From assembly GCF_013284035.1 (NCBI RefSeq), contig NZ_CP054141.1, forward strand, positions 248,001-312,000: a DNA stretch of 64,000 nt, written 5' to 3'. The translations under genes and the position numbers were made by a program. Below, piece after piece: positions 26,596-37,111 of the stretch (position 1 is the stretch's first letter; each line of letters starts with the position of its first letter). The notes beneath the pieces were generated by a model. The model was not told the origin of the DNA and searched no databases. It was given only the letters and a program-made list of their open reading frames with translations. Origin of the DNA: Flavobacterium sp. M31R6 (lineage in GTDB: Bacteria; Bacteroidota; Bacteroidia; Flavobacteriales; Flavobacteriaceae).

Positions 26596-29358
26596 TTAAA
26601 CCTTCTCTTCAAAAGAAATTGTCACATCCAATATCTCATTCAACAACAAAACAATTTGTTCCAAATAATTAGATTGGATTTCATTATTTATAATGGCAAC
26701 ACTCTCTTTTTCTTCTTTGAAATTAAAAGACAAAAAACCTGATTTTAAGTTTTTAAAAGAAATAATTCCAGCCTCGATCGGTTTTCCATTAGCATTGTTC
26801 TCATACATATAAGCATACGCCAAAACCTGAATAATTTTATCATTTTTGATATCTTCAGTTAATCCTTTCCAAGATTTAAGCGTGACACTGGCTTTCTCGA
26901 CTTTACCCGTTTTATAATCAATAATTCTAATTGTTCCGTTGCGTTCTTCAATCCTATCCACATTTCCCTTAATTAAAACAGGAAAAGGCAGACTTGAATC
27001 TTCAACTATTCTTTCAAAAGTCTTTTCAAGCTCCAGAATCTTTATCGCATCACCGTTTTTAATACTCTCCAATTCTACTTTAAGGAAGTTAAAAACATTA
27101 CGCTTTGCTACTTCAAAAGCCAATAGATTTCGCCCCTTTTTTATTTCTCCTTCTTTGTAAACTACTTTAAATTGGATCAAGACTTCAGAGTCAATTTTCT
27201 TAATACAATTTTGAATGTCTGTTTCTGAAATAAACTTACCAATAAACGGTTCATACAAAACCTTTAAAGTCTCGTGAATAATAGTCCCCAAAGTATTCAA
27301 GGCAATATTTTCCTCTACCTCTTCAACTTCACTAATTCTCAAAATCTTTTGAAAATAAAACTGAATCGGATTCCGTATATAACTAGTCAATGCTGATGGT
27401 GAAAATCCTTTTTCGGCTATTTCTTTCAGGCGCAACATCACCTTCTCCGATTTTGGAATTACCATTGGCCGATATGCCGTGTCAGGTAAAACTGCATTGT
27501 AAATTTCGTGTGTTAAAGTGTGGTTACGTTGTTTCTCTACTTCCAATTGGGTAATGAAACGGCTCTTTTCACCTGCGTCCAGACCTTCGCTTTCGGTATT
27601 ATACAGCAAATAAATATTTTTTGCACGTTGCAGCAAATGATAAAAGTGATAGGTATAGATAGCATCTTTCTCTTTAAAAGTTGGCAATCCCAATTCACGC
27701 TTTACATCATAAGGAATAAAAGAATTTTGCGATTTACCGGCCGGAAATTTACCTTCATTCATAGAAGTGATAATTACAGTTTCAAAATCCAACACTCTAC
27801 TTTCCAAGACACCCATGATTTGCAAACCATTTAAAGGCTCCCCTTCAAAAGAAACTTCAGCCAAATCAATTACTTGCTTATAAATGGCGTACAAGGTATC
27901 AATGGTGTCAATTTCTTTGTGTTGTGAATAGTAATTAATCAGTTTATTAATTACTTTAAAAATGGCATAGACAAAAGTTTTCGCTATTTTTTCCTCTTCA
28001 TTTTCATTGCTCAAATTAGTCTTAACTTGTAGCAATAAACTAGAGATTATTTCTAAAACAGCAATAGAACCTTTCTCCCACTTTTGAAATACAAGCAAGA
28101 ATAAATCACTAGCATTATCATTTAATTCCAATAATTTATGATGGCTGATAAACGTGTAGTTATTTTTATTAATAATCCCAACCAAAGCACTTGTATTGGC
28201 ATAAGGTTCAATTAACGGATGGGTTAATATATCCAACACATCTTTATAATAAAAAACATAGCTATTATTACTTCGCGACAATGCATTGGTGTGCATTTTA
28301 AATAATTTGGCAATCAATATTTGTGCCGGATTATTTTTACTGGAATAGCCCATGGTAATATTCAAAGCTCCAACAGAACTAGGCAAGGAATACAATAGTG
28401 GAATCAACAAATTCTCTTCTCCCAAAACAATAGCCACTTTATCTAAGGTGGCAGTTGGATTTTCAATGTTGATTTTTTCTATAATACTTCCTGCAATCTT
28501 GGCTTGACCGATGGTTTTCGGAGTTCCAATGACTTGAATATTTTTGGTAGCCGAAAAATCATCCACAATCCATTCAAAAGGATTTCTCTTATAGTGCTTC
28601 CAACTTTCTTTAAAACGACGCACAAATAAACCGGCATCATGATAGGGATCATTTAGAAACGTTTGATCAGCATCCCAATATATTTTGGCCTGCTCTGAAG
28701 CAATAAGATGTTGAATTATTTTTTCCTCAGAAGCGTTCAAAGCATTAAAACCTGCAAAAACAAAATGTTTTCCTTGAATTGATTTTGAAAAACCATCTAA
28801 GTTCTTAACTGCTTCACGATAAATTAACCCTTGATATCCGATTCCATTTTTAAGCAAATGCTCATAAAGAGATTGGTAATATTTTGGTAACAACTTCCAA
28901 AAATCAATATAATTTTCGAGTAACTGCGTTTTGTTCTCAACTTCAATTCCCCATTTCTTGATATCCTCAATGTCTTTTAAGTACGATAAGACATAATTTG
29001 GATCTAACAAATAACGATCAATTTCATTAAAATCCTGAAGTAATGTTTTTGCCCAATTGGCAAAAAGTTCAAATGATTGCTGATTGTTTCTTTCTGTGAT
29101 AGATAAATAGATCTCATAAAATTCAAATAGCAATTCTATGGGATCAATAGTTCTTATCCCTGCGATATTTTGGACAAAATCTTCAATACTGATGATTTCT
29201 GGCGAAAACATATTTTCCGCTGTTTGCTTTTTTAATGCTTCAACAAGAAATATTTTGGCGCGTTTGTTGGGTAAAACCACTATAGTATCGGCAATTATAT
29301 TATGATACTCCAATATTATTACAGCAGCAATTTTATCTAAAAAAGAATTATTTGTCAT
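26596..29358 (-). CDS. PD-(D/E)XK nuclease, AddB-like subunit
   Basis: A 920-residue protein with the layout of the AddB/RexB half of a RecBCD-type end-resection complex. It has an SF1-like N-terminal region, then a C-terminal RecB-family nuclease with Asp in NVDRIEERNG and the DYKTGK catalytic motif near residue 830. The usual AddB Walker A is missing: the N-terminus reads VVLPNKRAKIFLVEAL instead of GxGKT. I also see no cysteine group for the AddB iron-sulfur cluster. The start was set at 29358 because the upstream TTG extension lies inside the ompA terminator. The AddA-like partner is at 32257-35430. Confidence 0.88.
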   Translation of the reverse strand: MTNNSFLDKIAAVIILEYHNIIADTIVVLPNKRAKIFLVEALKKQTAENMFSPEIISIEDFVQNIAGIRTIDPIELLFEFYEIYLSITERNNQQSFELFANWAKTLLQDFNEIDRYLLDPNYVLSYLKDIEDIKKWGIEVENKTQLLENYIDFWKLLPKYYQSLYEHLLKNGIGYQGLIYREAVKNLDGFSKSIQGKHFVFAGFNALNASEEKIIQHLIASEQAKIYWDADQTFLNDPYHDAGLFVRRFKESWKHYKRNPFEWIVDDFSATKNIQVIGTPKTIGQAKIAGSIIEKINIENPTATLDKVAIVLGEENLLIPLLYSLPSSVGALNITMGYSSKNNPAQILIAKLFKMHTNALSRSNNSYVFYYKDVLDILTHPLIEPYANTSALVGIINKNNYTFISHHKLLELNDNASDLFLLVFQKWEKGSIAVLEIISSLLLQVKTNLSNENEEEKIAKTFVYAIFKVINKLINYYSQHKEIDTIDTLYAIYKQVIDLAEVSFEGEPLNGLQIMGVLESRVLDFETVIITSMNEGKFPAGKSQNSFIPYDVKRELGLPTFKEKDAIYTYHFYHLLQRAKNIYLLYNTESEGLDAGEKSRFITQLEVEKQRNHTLTHEIYNAVLPDTAYRPMVIPKSEKVMLRLKEIAEKGFSPSALTSYIRNPIQFYFQKILRISEVEEVEENIALNTLGTIIHETLKVLYEPFIGKFISETDIQNCIKKIDSEVLIQFKVVYKEGEIKKGRNLLAFEVAKRNVFNFLKVELESIKNGDAIKILELEKTFERIVEDSSLPFPVLIKGNVDRIEERNGTIRIIDYKTGKVEKASVTLKSWKGLTEDIKNDKIIQVLAYAYMYENNANGKPIEAGIISFKNLKSGFLSFNFKEEKESVAIINNEIQSNYLEQIVLLLNEILDVTISFEEKV

Positions 29359-29371
29359 TTTATAAATATAA

Positions 29372-29405
29372 AAAAAGCCATTCAATTAAGAATGGCTTTT
29401 TAAAA
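29372..29405 (-). terminator. Terminator of the ompA-like gene
   Basis: AAAAAGCCATTC pairs with GAATGGCTTTTT around AATTAA, 17 bp beyond the OmpA stop codon on the minus strand. It overlaps the leader of the AddB-like gene. Confidence 0.88.
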
Positions 29406-29421
29406 TTATTTAGAGAATTGA

Positions 29422-30876
29422 TTACAATTTACCTTCGTATATTGTACCTATGTGTCTAATTTCAGTTCTTCTGTTTAATGCTCTACCTTCTTTAGTTTTG
29501 TTAGTAGCAACTGGTTTAGATGAACCATAACCAGCAGAAGTTAAGTTAGCAGGATTAACACCTTTTTCAATTAATTTATCCATAACAACTTTAGCTCTAG
29601 CTTCAGAAAGTTTTTGGTTTAATTTAGCGCTACCTGTGTTATCTGTGTGACCTTCGATAGCAAATTTAGCGTTAGGGTAGTTTTTAAGGATTTCTTTAAT
29701 CGCTTCTAATCTACCATCTGTAGCTCCTTTATCAGCAGTCTCAAGTATAGCTTTACCAGTTACGAAGTAAACTGCTCTAGCTTGTACTTTAAGTTCTTGT
29801 AACACTTGCTCAGTTACTTCTGGACAACCTTTGTTACTTGCAGGACCAGGTACTGTAGGACAAGCATCATCTTTATCTAATACTCCATCTTTATCAGCAT
29901 CTAATTCAGGACATCCTCCATTTGAAGCTGGACCAGCTACTGTAGGACATTTGTCTGAAGCATCAGTAACACCGTCACCATCTGTATCAGGACAACCTTG
30001 GAATTGTTTCAATCCAGCTACTGAAGGACAAGCATCATCAGGATCTGCTACACCGTCACCGTCTGTATCAGGACATCCTTGGAATTCAGCTGGACCAGCA
30101 ACTGTAGGACATTTGTCTTTAGAATCTTCGATACCATCAGCATCTGTATCAGGACAACCATTGAATTGTTTTAGACCTGCCACTTCTGGACAAGCATCAT
30201 CTTTGTCATAGATTCCATCTCCATCAGTATCTTTAGCTCCAAACTTAAAAGTTAAACCTGCAGAATATTGAGTGTAAGAAGGTGCATCTGGAGTGTTTGT
30301 TCCAGCATATTGTCTATCTCCAAAAGATTTTTTATAAACACCTAGCAAAGAAAGACCTACGTTTTCAGTAAACCAAAAGTTTAATCCAACTCCAGGATTT
30401 ACTGTTCCGTAGCTTTCGTCTCCTAAGAAAGTATAACCTCCACCAACACTTAATGTAGGCTCAACTACCTTAGATTTTAGTAATTCCATAAAACTGTACG
30501 TAACTGTAGCATCAATACCATAGTACATCAAATCCCCTGGATTCACAGCTGCAAAATCATTTTTATCTGGTGTACGACCAGGAACAGCTACAACAAATTT
30601 ATCAATTTGATTGATAGATCCTGTAAGTCCTACAATAAAACCACTTCCTACGTATCTTGAAACGTTGATATAAGAAACTGAAGGAAGAATATTCCAGTTA
30701 TCACTTACCATAAAAGGCTGATCAAAATGACTCATAAAGTCTCCACCAGCACTAGATCTGTAGTCAATCGCGTTTACTCCAAAACCGATAGCCCATTTAT
30801 TGTTACTGTCTTGTGCTTGAGAACTTAATCCCATCACCATCGTTACAGCAACTAAAAGTTTGTTAAGATGTTTCAT
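29422..30876 (-). CDS. OmpA-family outer membrane protein with thrombospondin type 3 repeats
   Basis: A 484-residue outer membrane protein. It has a signal peptide (cut after SSQAQ, about residue 21), an N-terminal 8-strand beta-barrel (about 25-210), calcium-binding TSP3 repeats of the DTDGDGVxDxxDxCP type (about 216-355, six or so units), and a C-terminal OmpA domain (about 370-484) with [19 protein letters not shown] and NRRTEI for peptidoglycan binding. It links the outer membrane to the cell wall and is usually abundant in flavobacteria. The gene has its own strong promoter and terminator. Confidence 0.95.
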   Translation of the reverse strand: MKHLNKLLVAVTMVMGLSSQAQDSNNKWAIGFGVNAIDYRSSAGGDFMSHFDQPFMVSDNWNILPSVSYINVSRYVGSGFIVGLTGSINQIDKFVVAVPGRTPDKNDFAAVNPGDLMYYGIDATVTYSFMELLKSKVVEPTLSVGGGYTFLGDESYGTVNPGVGLNFWFTENVGLSLLGVYKKSFGDRQYAGTNTPDAPSYTQYSAGLTFKFGAKDTDGDGIYDKDDACPEVAGLKQFNGCPDTDADGIEDSKDKCPTVAGPAEFQGCPDTDGDGVADPDDACPSVAGLKQFQGCPDTDGDGVTDASDKCPTVAGPASNGGCPELDADKDGVLDKDDACPTVPGPASNKGCPEVTEQVLQELKVQARAVYFVTGKAILETADKGATDGRLEAIKEILKNYPNAKFAIEGHTDNTGSAKLNQKLSEARAKVVMDKLIEKGVNPANLTSAGYGSSKPVATNKTKEGRALNRRTEIRHIGTIYEGKL

Positions 30877-30912
30877 ACTTGTTATTTTTAATTACAATTA
30901 GTTAATTTCAAA

Positions 30913-30942
30913 CAAAAGTAGGACGATTTTCTGTAACAACAA
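30913..30942 (-). promoter_or_regulatory. Promoter of the ompA-like gene
   Basis: On the minus strand TTG (30942-30940), 19 bases, then TACTTTTG (30920-30913), a full match to the Bacteroidota consensus. Confidence 0.82.
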
Positions 30943-30987
30943 AATAAAATGTTAAATAAAACACTTCGTAAACACAAAATTTAACAA

Positions 30988-32181
30988 TTATATTACAGCA
31001 AGTCTCTTACCCACAACCACAAAAGCATCAATTGCTTTATCCAAATGTTCTTTTGTATGAGCTGCTGATAATTGCACTCTTATCCTAGCTTTATCTTTAG
31101 GCACCACTGGAAAAAAGAAACCTATTACATACACACCTTCTTTTAAAAGTTCATTAGCCATATTTTGTGCTAATTTTGCATCATAAAGCATCACTGGAAC
31201 TATAGCTGAATCCCCTTCTACTATGTCAAAACCTGCTTTTTTCATTCCTGCTTTAAAGTAGTTGGTATTCCATTCCAATTTATCTCTAAGCGCAGTATTT
31301 CTTTCTAATAACTCAAAAACCTTGATCGATGCCCCCACAATAGCCGGAGCCAATGAATTTGAAAACAAATAAGGTCTGGAACGTTGACGGAGTAATTCAA
31401 TTATTTCTTTCTTTGCTGTCGTATAACCCCCCATCGCTCCTCCTAGAGCTTTCCCCAATGTACCTGTAATAATATCTATACGCCCCATTACACCTTTGGC
31501 TTCAAGCGTTCCTTTTCCCGTTGCTCCAATAAATCCTGCAGCATGACATTCATCCACCATAACCAAGGCGTCATACTTATCGGCTAGGTCACAAATCTTA
31601 TCTAATGGCGCCACAACTCCATCCATTGAAAAAACGCCATCAGTTACAATTATTTTAAAACGAGCTCCCGTTTCATTGGCTTTAATCAATTGCTGTTCCA
31701 AATCTTCCATATTGCTGTTCTCATAACGATAACGAGCCGCTTTACATAAACGCACTCCGTCAATTATAGAAGCATGATTTAAGCTATCCGATATAATGGC
31801 GTCATTTTCTCCAAATAAAGGCTCAAAAACACCTCCATTTGCATCAAAAGCCGCAGCATATAATATCGTGTCTTCCGTTCCATAAAAATCGGCTATCTTT
31901 TTTTCCAAAGTTTTGTGAATGTCTTGTGTCCCACAAATAAAACGCACAGATGACATTCCGAAACCATGAGTATCCATTGCATCTTTCGCAGCCTGAACAA
32001 CTTCTGGATGAGAAGACAATCCTAAATAATTATTCGCACAAAAATTTAAAACTTTTTCACCAGTAGAAATAGTGATTTCCGCTCCTTGTGGAGAAGTTAT
32101 TATTCTTTCCTTTTTGAAAATTCCGTTTTCTTCAATAGTTTGAAGTTCTGATTGTAAGTGTTGTTGAATTTTACCGTACAT
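30988..32181 (-). CDS. kbl: Glycine C-acetyltransferase (2-amino-3-ketobutyrate CoA ligase)
   Basis: A PLP enzyme that joins glycine and acetyl-CoA to 2-amino-3-ketobutyrate, or runs in reverse in threonine breakdown. Conserved elements are [10 protein letters not shown] (about 51-60), [17 protein letters not shown] with the PLP-contacting Asp and His (about 207-223), and the PLP lysine in [15 protein letters not shown] (about 242). The 397 residues match E. coli Kbl. No threonine dehydrogenase lies beside it. The related AONS and serine palmitoyltransferase families share this fold, but the motifs fit Kbl best. Confidence 0.92.
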   Translation of the reverse strand: MYGKIQQHLQSELQTIEENGIFKKERIITSPQGAEITISTGEKVLNFCANNYLGLSSHPEVVQAAKDAMDTHGFGMSSVRFICGTQDIHKTLEKKIADFYGTEDTILYAAAFDANGGVFEPLFGENDAIISDSLNHASIIDGVRLCKAARYRYENSNMEDLEQQLIKANETGARFKIIVTDGVFSMDGVVAPLDKICDLADKYDALVMVDECHAAGFIGATGKGTLEAKGVMGRIDIITGTLGKALGGAMGGYTTAKKEIIELLRQRSRPYLFSNSLAPAIVGASIKVFELLERNTALRDKLEWNTNYFKAGMKKAGFDIVEGDSAIVPVMLYDAKLAQNMANELLKEGVYVIGFFFPVVPKDKARIRVQLSAAHTKEHLDKAIDAFVVVGKRLAVI

Positions 32182-32256
32182 TTTATTAGTTTTTAAATCT
32201 TAACAATTAAATGCAAATAGGCTATAAACTTTGCTATTTGACAATTCTTTATTTTT

Positions 32257-35200
32257 TTACAAATGTACTACATCGATTTCGACTCCTATGTACACAAGTG
32301 CTTTTTTTAGTACTTTGAATCCCATCTTTTCGATAGCCATTTGATAGTTTTCCAATTGATATTTGTATTTTGGATTAGGAAAACCTGTTTTATAGTCCAA
32401 CAAAAAAACTTCTTTCGCCCTATTTATTACTATTCGGTCTGGCTTGACTGTACCACCCTCTTTTTGAATAATCGTTTTTTCGTTCAAGACCTCATTCCCT
32501 TCCGCAAAATGATCCAATAAATCTCGATGGTTAACTATTTCAATAATAGCATTATGAACAATGTCTTTTTGAAATATCGTAATTAATCCGTTTTCAATTG
32601 CTTTATTAATTGCCAATTCCACATCGCTTTTGGTAGCTACAAAAGAAAGAATTTCGTGTATCACATTACCAAACTCAATAGCTTCTTGTTGATGCGTTCC
32701 CCACATCAATGCTTCCCTTTGGGCAATTTTTATATTTTTAGGATTCAACACATCTGAAACAACAGGGATATTTTTGGAAGTATCAATATGTTTCGTTTTT
32801 TCAGATAATTTAGTTTGATCTCCAAATTTATATTCGAGTTGGTTTTCATCATAAAGCCCTTGTTGAATCAAATATTTTATAAAAAATGAAGCCATATTGC
32901 TCGGATATTCACCGTCTTTTCTGGGTTTTACATTTTGAGAAATAACATACAGTTGTTCCTCTGCTCTGGTTAAAGCCACATACAATACGTTAATATTATC
33001 CAACAATTCTTCTTGTTTCTTTAAATTATAAACTGCCGAAGCTTCTTCTCCAAATTCTTCAATAGCACTACTGTTATCCACCAACACTTTCGGCATGTCA
33101 AAATCTTGCTCTTCCGAATTAAGCCATAACTTATCTTTCGGTTTTCTATTATAATCTTCTTCAGCAAAAGGCATAATAACTATTGGAAATTCTAATCCCT
33201 TTGATTTATGAATAGTCATAATCCGAACTGCATTCGTCCCTTCCGGAGAAGGAATGCTGAATTTCTCCGAGTTTTTATTCCAATAATTCAGAAAATCTGA
33301 AATTCCGGCTTGATTACGAACATCTCTTTCTAAAACAATGTCTAGAAAATACTGAACATAAGCCGTTGCCGATGATTGAATTTTTGAATTTTCATCTCTC
33401 TTTAGAAACTTCGAAATAATTATTTCAACAGCTTCATACAATGATTTTTTTCTAATGTTTTGAAATGATAGTTCTATATTACAGTTTTCAAGCCATTTCT
33501 CGAAAGTCACTTCCTCTTTCAACTCCATTCCTTTGGCTATAAAATCGTGAACAGGCAATTCATTTTGTTTGTTTTGTGCCAAATATTGCAAAAAGTTAGC
33601 CTTTGATTCCAAATCCGAACTATTCTTCAAATATTTTAAAATGTGAATAATCAATCGGACTTCGGTCGCATTTTGAATCATCAATGTTTCGGAAGACAAA
33701 AGCGGAACACTTTGTTCCGTCAAATAATTGGCAACTGCAATTCCTTGGCTTCTTTTTCGAGTCAGAATCACAATGTCTTTATATTCAAAACCTTCTTTTA
33801 CAACTTTTTGAATAGTATTTAGCGTAGCCAAAACATACAAAGCCGTTTTGTCCAATGTCTCTTCATCCTCTTCTGCCGATTCAATTTCTGGTAAAAAAGA
33901 AATATTCACATAACCGCCTACTTTATTATTTATCTTTTGACGGCTATGATTTTCGTATAAATCTTTATAATCGACATTGCTAAACTCATTGGACAATAAT
34001 TGAAAAAAGTCATTATTGAATTCAATCACTTGAGAATAACTTCTGTAATTCTTGTCTAAATGCTCTAGTTTTTTTTCCGGGTTGCTAAAAGGGTTTTGGT
34101 CTTTACTTAACTCTATAAACTGTTCTGCTTTACCGCCACGCCAGCGGTAAATAGATTGTTTTGGATCGCCCACAATCATCAAAGTTCCTTTTTGACCCGA
34201 ATCATCTTGTCCTGCAAGCGCATTATCAATAAGCGGAATCAGGTTTTGCCATTGCATTTCGGAAGTATCTTGAAATTCGTCAATAAAAAAATGACTATAC
34301 TTTTCACCTAATCGTTCATATATAAAAGGAGCGGGCTGATTTTGGATTTCGCGATGAATAATTGCGTTGAACTCGGTTATCGAAAGTACGTTTTGTTCGT
34401 TTTGAATTTTTGTCAATTCATTACTAACGGTATTCAATAACGATAAAGGCGTGATGTTTTTCAAAAAGGCTTTATAGAAATTTCGCTTTTCGAAGTTTTT
34501 ATAAATTTCTGAAAGACTTTGCAACAAATCGGGAATGATGTTTTCGATTAACGCTCTATCTTTTGCTGTTTTATTGATGGCAATATCATCAAACTCCCAA
34601 AACATTTTATTTTTTGAGTTGAATTTTCCATCAGTAATACTTTGAAGATGATTAGGAAAAGTTCCTCTGGAAAATGATTTTAAATCAATTGCATTTTTAT
34701 CAATTAGCAATAATAATTCACTAGCAAGATTTGCATTTTCTTTTTCTAAAGCTGCACAGACTTGAATTAATTTTTCTTTTACGGCTATAAAATCACCGAT
34801 TGATTTGTCGTGAAAATGAGTAATTTCATTTCGGTTATTTTCATTCAGTACTAATTTTCCTGTTTCCAAAATTTCACGCGAAATATCCCAAGATTTGTCA
34901 TCATCGGTTTTTTCCATCGTGAAATCGATGAGTAATTTAGTCAAAGTTTCATCTTCACCGGCTTGTGCAATAATGGCGTCAACCGCTTCGATTAATAGAT
35001 TTTCGGTATCTAAGGTAACCTCGAAAGTCATTGGTAATCCCAAATCGTGTGCAAAAGCACGAATTACTTTGTGTGTGAATTTGTCAATCGTGGATATATC
35101 AAAAGCAGCATAATTATGAATAATGTGCTTAATGATTTGTTGAGATTTGATTTTTATTTGAATAATGGAAAGTCCTGTGTCAACGGATAGGTCCTGCATT

Positions 35201-35430
35201 AAATCCGAAGCTTTGGAATTAGGTTCCTCTTTGGCAAATTCGGATAAACTGCCAACAATTCGGCTTTTCATTTCGTGCACCGCTTTGTTGGTAAACGTTA
35301 TTGCCAGAATGTTTCGGTAAGCATCATTCTTATTTGCTGTTAGAATTATTTTAAGGTATTCTTTTACAAGAGCATAAGTTTTACCAGAACCTGCGGAAGC
35401 GTCATATATAGCGAAAGAAGGTCTTTCCAT
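32257..35430 (-). CDS. UvrD-family helicase-nuclease, AddA-like subunit
   Basis: A 1057-residue SF1A helicase of the AddA/RecB type. Motifs are in order: Walker A ASAGSGKTYAL (about 9-19), motif II FFIDEFQDTSE, motif III VGDPKQSIYRWRGG, and motif VI NVLYVALTRAEEQLYV. The C-terminal nuclease domain keeps PDRIVIN and LLDYKTGFPNPKY (PD-(D/E)XK). It should work with the AddB-like protein in double-strand-break resection. I start it at the ATG at 35430 (MERPSFAIYDASAGSGKT). The 43-codon upstream extension is translated from a dispersed repeat element and is unlikely to be real. Confidence 0.92.
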   Translation of the reverse strand: MERPSFAIYDASAGSGKTYALVKEYLKIILTANKNDAYRNILAITFTNKAVHEMKSRIVGSLSEFAKEEPNSKASDLMQDLSVDTGLSIIQIKIKSQQIIKHIIHNYAAFDISTIDKFTHKVIRAFAHDLGLPMTFEVTLDTENLLIEAVDAIIAQAGEDETLTKLLIDFTMEKTDDDKSWDISREILETGKLVLNENNRNEITHFHDKSIGDFIAVKEKLIQVCAALEKENANLASELLLLIDKNAIDLKSFSRGTFPNHLQSITDGKFNSKNKMFWEFDDIAINKTAKDRALIENIIPDLLQSLSEIYKNFEKRNFYKAFLKNITPLSLLNTVSNELTKIQNEQNVLSITEFNAIIHREIQNQPAPFIYERLGEKYSHFFIDEFQDTSEMQWQNLIPLIDNALAGQDDSGQKGTLMIVGDPKQSIYRWRGGKAEQFIELSKDQNPFSNPEKKLEHLDKNYRSYSQVIEFNNDFFQLLSNEFSNVDYKDLYENHSRQKINNKVGGYVNISFLPEIESAEEDEETLDKTALYVLATLNTIQKVVKEGFEYKDIVILTRKRSQGIAVANYLTEQSVPLLSSETLMIQNATEVRLIIHILKYLKNSSDLESKANFLQYLAQNKQNELPVHDFIAKGMELKEEVTFEKWLENCNIELSFQNIRKKSLYEAVEIIISKFLKRDENSKIQSSATAYVQYFLDIVLERDVRNQAGISDFLNYWNKNSEKFSIPSPEGTNAVRIMTIHKSKGLEFPIVIMPFAEEDYNRKPKDKLWLNSEEQDFDMPKVLVDNSSAIEEFGEEASAVYNLKKQEELLDNINVLYVALTRAEEQLYVISQNVKPRKDGEYPSNMASFFIKYLIQQGLYDENQLEYKFGDQTKLSEKTKHIDTSKNIPVVSDVLNPKNIKIAQREALMWGTHQQEAIEFGNVIHEILSFVATKSDVELAINKAIENGLITIFQKDIVHNAIIEIVNHRDLLDHFAEGNEVLNEKTIIQKEGGTVKPDRIVINRAKEVFLLDYKTGFPNPKYKYQLENYQMAIEKMGFKVLKKALVYIGVEIDVVHL

Positions 35431-35500
35431 TTCGATTTTTGATTTCTGATTAACGATTATTGATTTCTGATTTTCACTAATGCTTCTTAAAATGCCTAAT

Positions 35501-35604
35501 GCCCTAGCCCTGATAGTCGAATTGCTCTCGCAATTACCTATTTCTTGCTCCTTTAGCAAGAAAAAGATACAAGCGGATAGCAGGAAAGAGCTCCTGATTA
35601 CTCG
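35501..35604 (+). repeat. Dispersed palindromic repeat, copy 3
   Basis: Starts GCCCTAGCCCTGATAG, identical for its first 14 bases to copy 1, and ends AGCGGATAGCAGGAAAGAGCTCCT. Two hairpins lie inside: AATTGC/GCAATT (35520-35535), and TTTCTTGCT (35541-35549) with AGCAAGAAA (35555-35563). It lies between the divergent AddA-like and sodA genes. Confidence 0.75.
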
Positions 35605-35730
35605 GATTTAAAAAATAAGAATTGTATTATCATTTTATTTGATGAAATTATAACGAAATAGAATTTTCAATTCCAAAGTTAAATGTTTAATTTTGAATAA
35701 AATATTTATAAATCATTAAACAACTATATT

Positions 35731-36339
35731 ATGGCTTTTGAATTACCACAATTACCTTATGCGTATGACGCATTAGAACCTCATATTGATGCTCGTACAA
35801 TGGAAATTCACCATTCAAAGCATCACAATGCTTATACGACAAATTTGAATGCAGCTATCGCTGGAACTGATTTGGAAGGAAAAACAATTGAGAACATCTT
35901 AATTAACCTAGATAAAACGAATGCTGCGGTTCGCAATAATGGTGGTGGATTTTACAATCACAACTTGTTCTGGACTGTTATGTCTCCAAATGGAGGTGGA
36001 TTACCAACTGGTGAATTGCTAGAAGCTATTGAAAGTTCTTTTGGGACTTTTGAAGAATTTAAAGCAAAATTTGCTAAAGCCGGAGCTACACAATTTGGTT
36101 CTGGATGGGCTTGGTTATGTGTACAAAAAGGTGGGAAACTTGACATTTGCGGAACTCCAAATCAAGACAATCCATTGATGCCGGAAGTAGGTTGTGGTGG
36201 AACTCCAATTTTAGGAATGGATGTTTGGGAACATGCTTATTACTTACATTACCAAAACAGAAGACCAGATTATATTGAAGCTTTCTTCAATGTGATTAAC
36301 TGGACAGAAGTATCTAGACGTTTTGCTTTAGAAAAATAA
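35731..36339 (+). CDS. sodA: Superoxide dismutase (Mn/Fe)
   Basis: Dismutates superoxide to peroxide and oxygen in the cytoplasm. Metal ligands are visible: His in [11 protein letters not shown] (about 27), His in NHNLFWTVM (about 76), and Asp and His in [16 protein letters not shown] (about 164 and 168), the family signature. The 202 residues are typical. A TAATTTTG box (35688-35695) lies 35 bp before the ATG, and a strong terminator follows at 36364-36404. Confidence 0.96.
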   Translation: MAFELPQLPYAYDALEPHIDARTMEIHHSKHHNAYTTNLNAAIAGTDLEGKTIENILINLDKTNAAVRNNGGGFYNHNLFWTVMSPNGGGLPTGELLEAIESSFGTFEEFKAKFAKAGATQFGSGWAWLCVQKGGKLDICGTPNQDNPLMPEVGCGGTPILGMDVWEHAYYLHYQNRRPDYIEAFFNVINWTEVSRRFALEK

Positions 36340-36363
36340 GAATAAAGATAAAATTCATATATG

Positions 36364-36404
36364 ATAGACGAATAGACTGAAAAGTTTATTCGTCTATTTT
36401 TTTT
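36364..36404 (+). terminator. Terminator of sodA
   Basis: ATAGACGAATA (36364-36374) pairs perfectly with TATTCGTCTAT (36387-36397), followed by T8. Confidence 0.9.
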
Positions 36405-36469
36405 GATCTATACGTTTATCATTTTTCTATTTCGCAACTACTATTTTGTTTTTGGGACTTTATTCCAAT

Positions 36470-36554
36470 AAAAAAGGCGAAATTTTACTTTCGCCCTTTT
36501 TGCCCCAAATCTACCATAAACTTAACCTACTAAAAATTATGGTACTCAAATATA
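36470..36554 (-). ncRNA. Candidate small RNA, tandem unit 1
   Basis: Read on the minus strand: a TATATTTG box (36554-36547), then a stem TACCATAA/TTATGGTA (36544-36537 with 36519-36512), a linker containing GATTTGGGGCAAAA, and a terminator stem GGGCGAAA/TTTCGCC ending in a T6 tract at 36470. The predicted transcript is about 70-75 nt. This unit has C-G where units 2-4 have T-A in the terminator stem, a compensatory change that keeps the pairing. Unit period is 187 bp to the next copy. Confidence 0.6.
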
Positions 36555-36658
36555 CTTTGAACTTAACTAGTATAAAATTATTTTCGATGAAAACCCTAAA
36601 TATTCGATAAATTACTAATTAATTGATTTTCAGTATTTTAAATTGATTTTATTCCAAT

Positions 36659-36742
36659 AAAAAAGGTGAAATTTTACTTTCACCCTTTTTGCCCCAAATC
36701 TACCATAAACTTAACCTACTAAAATTATGGTACTCAAATGTA
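36659..36742 (-). ncRNA. Candidate small RNA, tandem unit 2
   Basis: Minus-strand -7 box TACATTTG (36742-36735), the same 5' stem and linker as unit 1, and terminator stem GGGTGAAA/TTTCACC with T6. The loop of the 5' hairpin is one base shorter than in unit 1. The next unit begins about 224 bp further on. Confidence 0.6.
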
Positions 36743-36881
36743 CGTCGATAATCACTTTATTGAAAATATTTTCGATGAATGCCACAAATAAACGATTATT
36801 AGCTAATTTGTTGATTTTCAGAATATTTAACTTGTTATTTTACTCTTAATTTATCCAAATAAAACTTGATTTTATTCCAAT

Positions 36882-36966
36882 AAAAAAGGTGAAATGTTAC
36901 TTTCACCCTTTTTGCCCCAAATCTACCATAAACTTAACCTACTAAAAATTATGGTAGTCAAATATA
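36882..36966 (-). ncRNA. Candidate small RNA, tandem unit 3
   Basis: Minus-strand -7 box TATATTTG (36966-36959), the same 5' stem and G-rich linker, and terminator stem GGGTGAAA/TTTCACC with T6. The terminator loop has one substitution (GTAACA) shared with unit 4. Confidence 0.6.
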
Positions 36967-37111
36967 CTTTGACATTTGTTACTTTTAAAATATATTCGAT
37001 AAATTCCCTAAATACTCGTTAATTGGATAATTTATTGATTTTCAATATATTTAACTTATTATTTTGGTTTCAATTTATCCGTAAAAAAAGAAACCTTGAC
37101 TTTATTCCAAT

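Noticed and set aside
29359..29385. TTG start extending the AddB-like protein
   Set aside because: The extra codons lie inside the ompA terminator hairpin.
29831..30211. 126-codon plus-strand frame opposite the ompA-like gene
   Set aside because: It is the antisense of the thrombospondin type 3 repeats, and its apparent periodicity is inherited from them.
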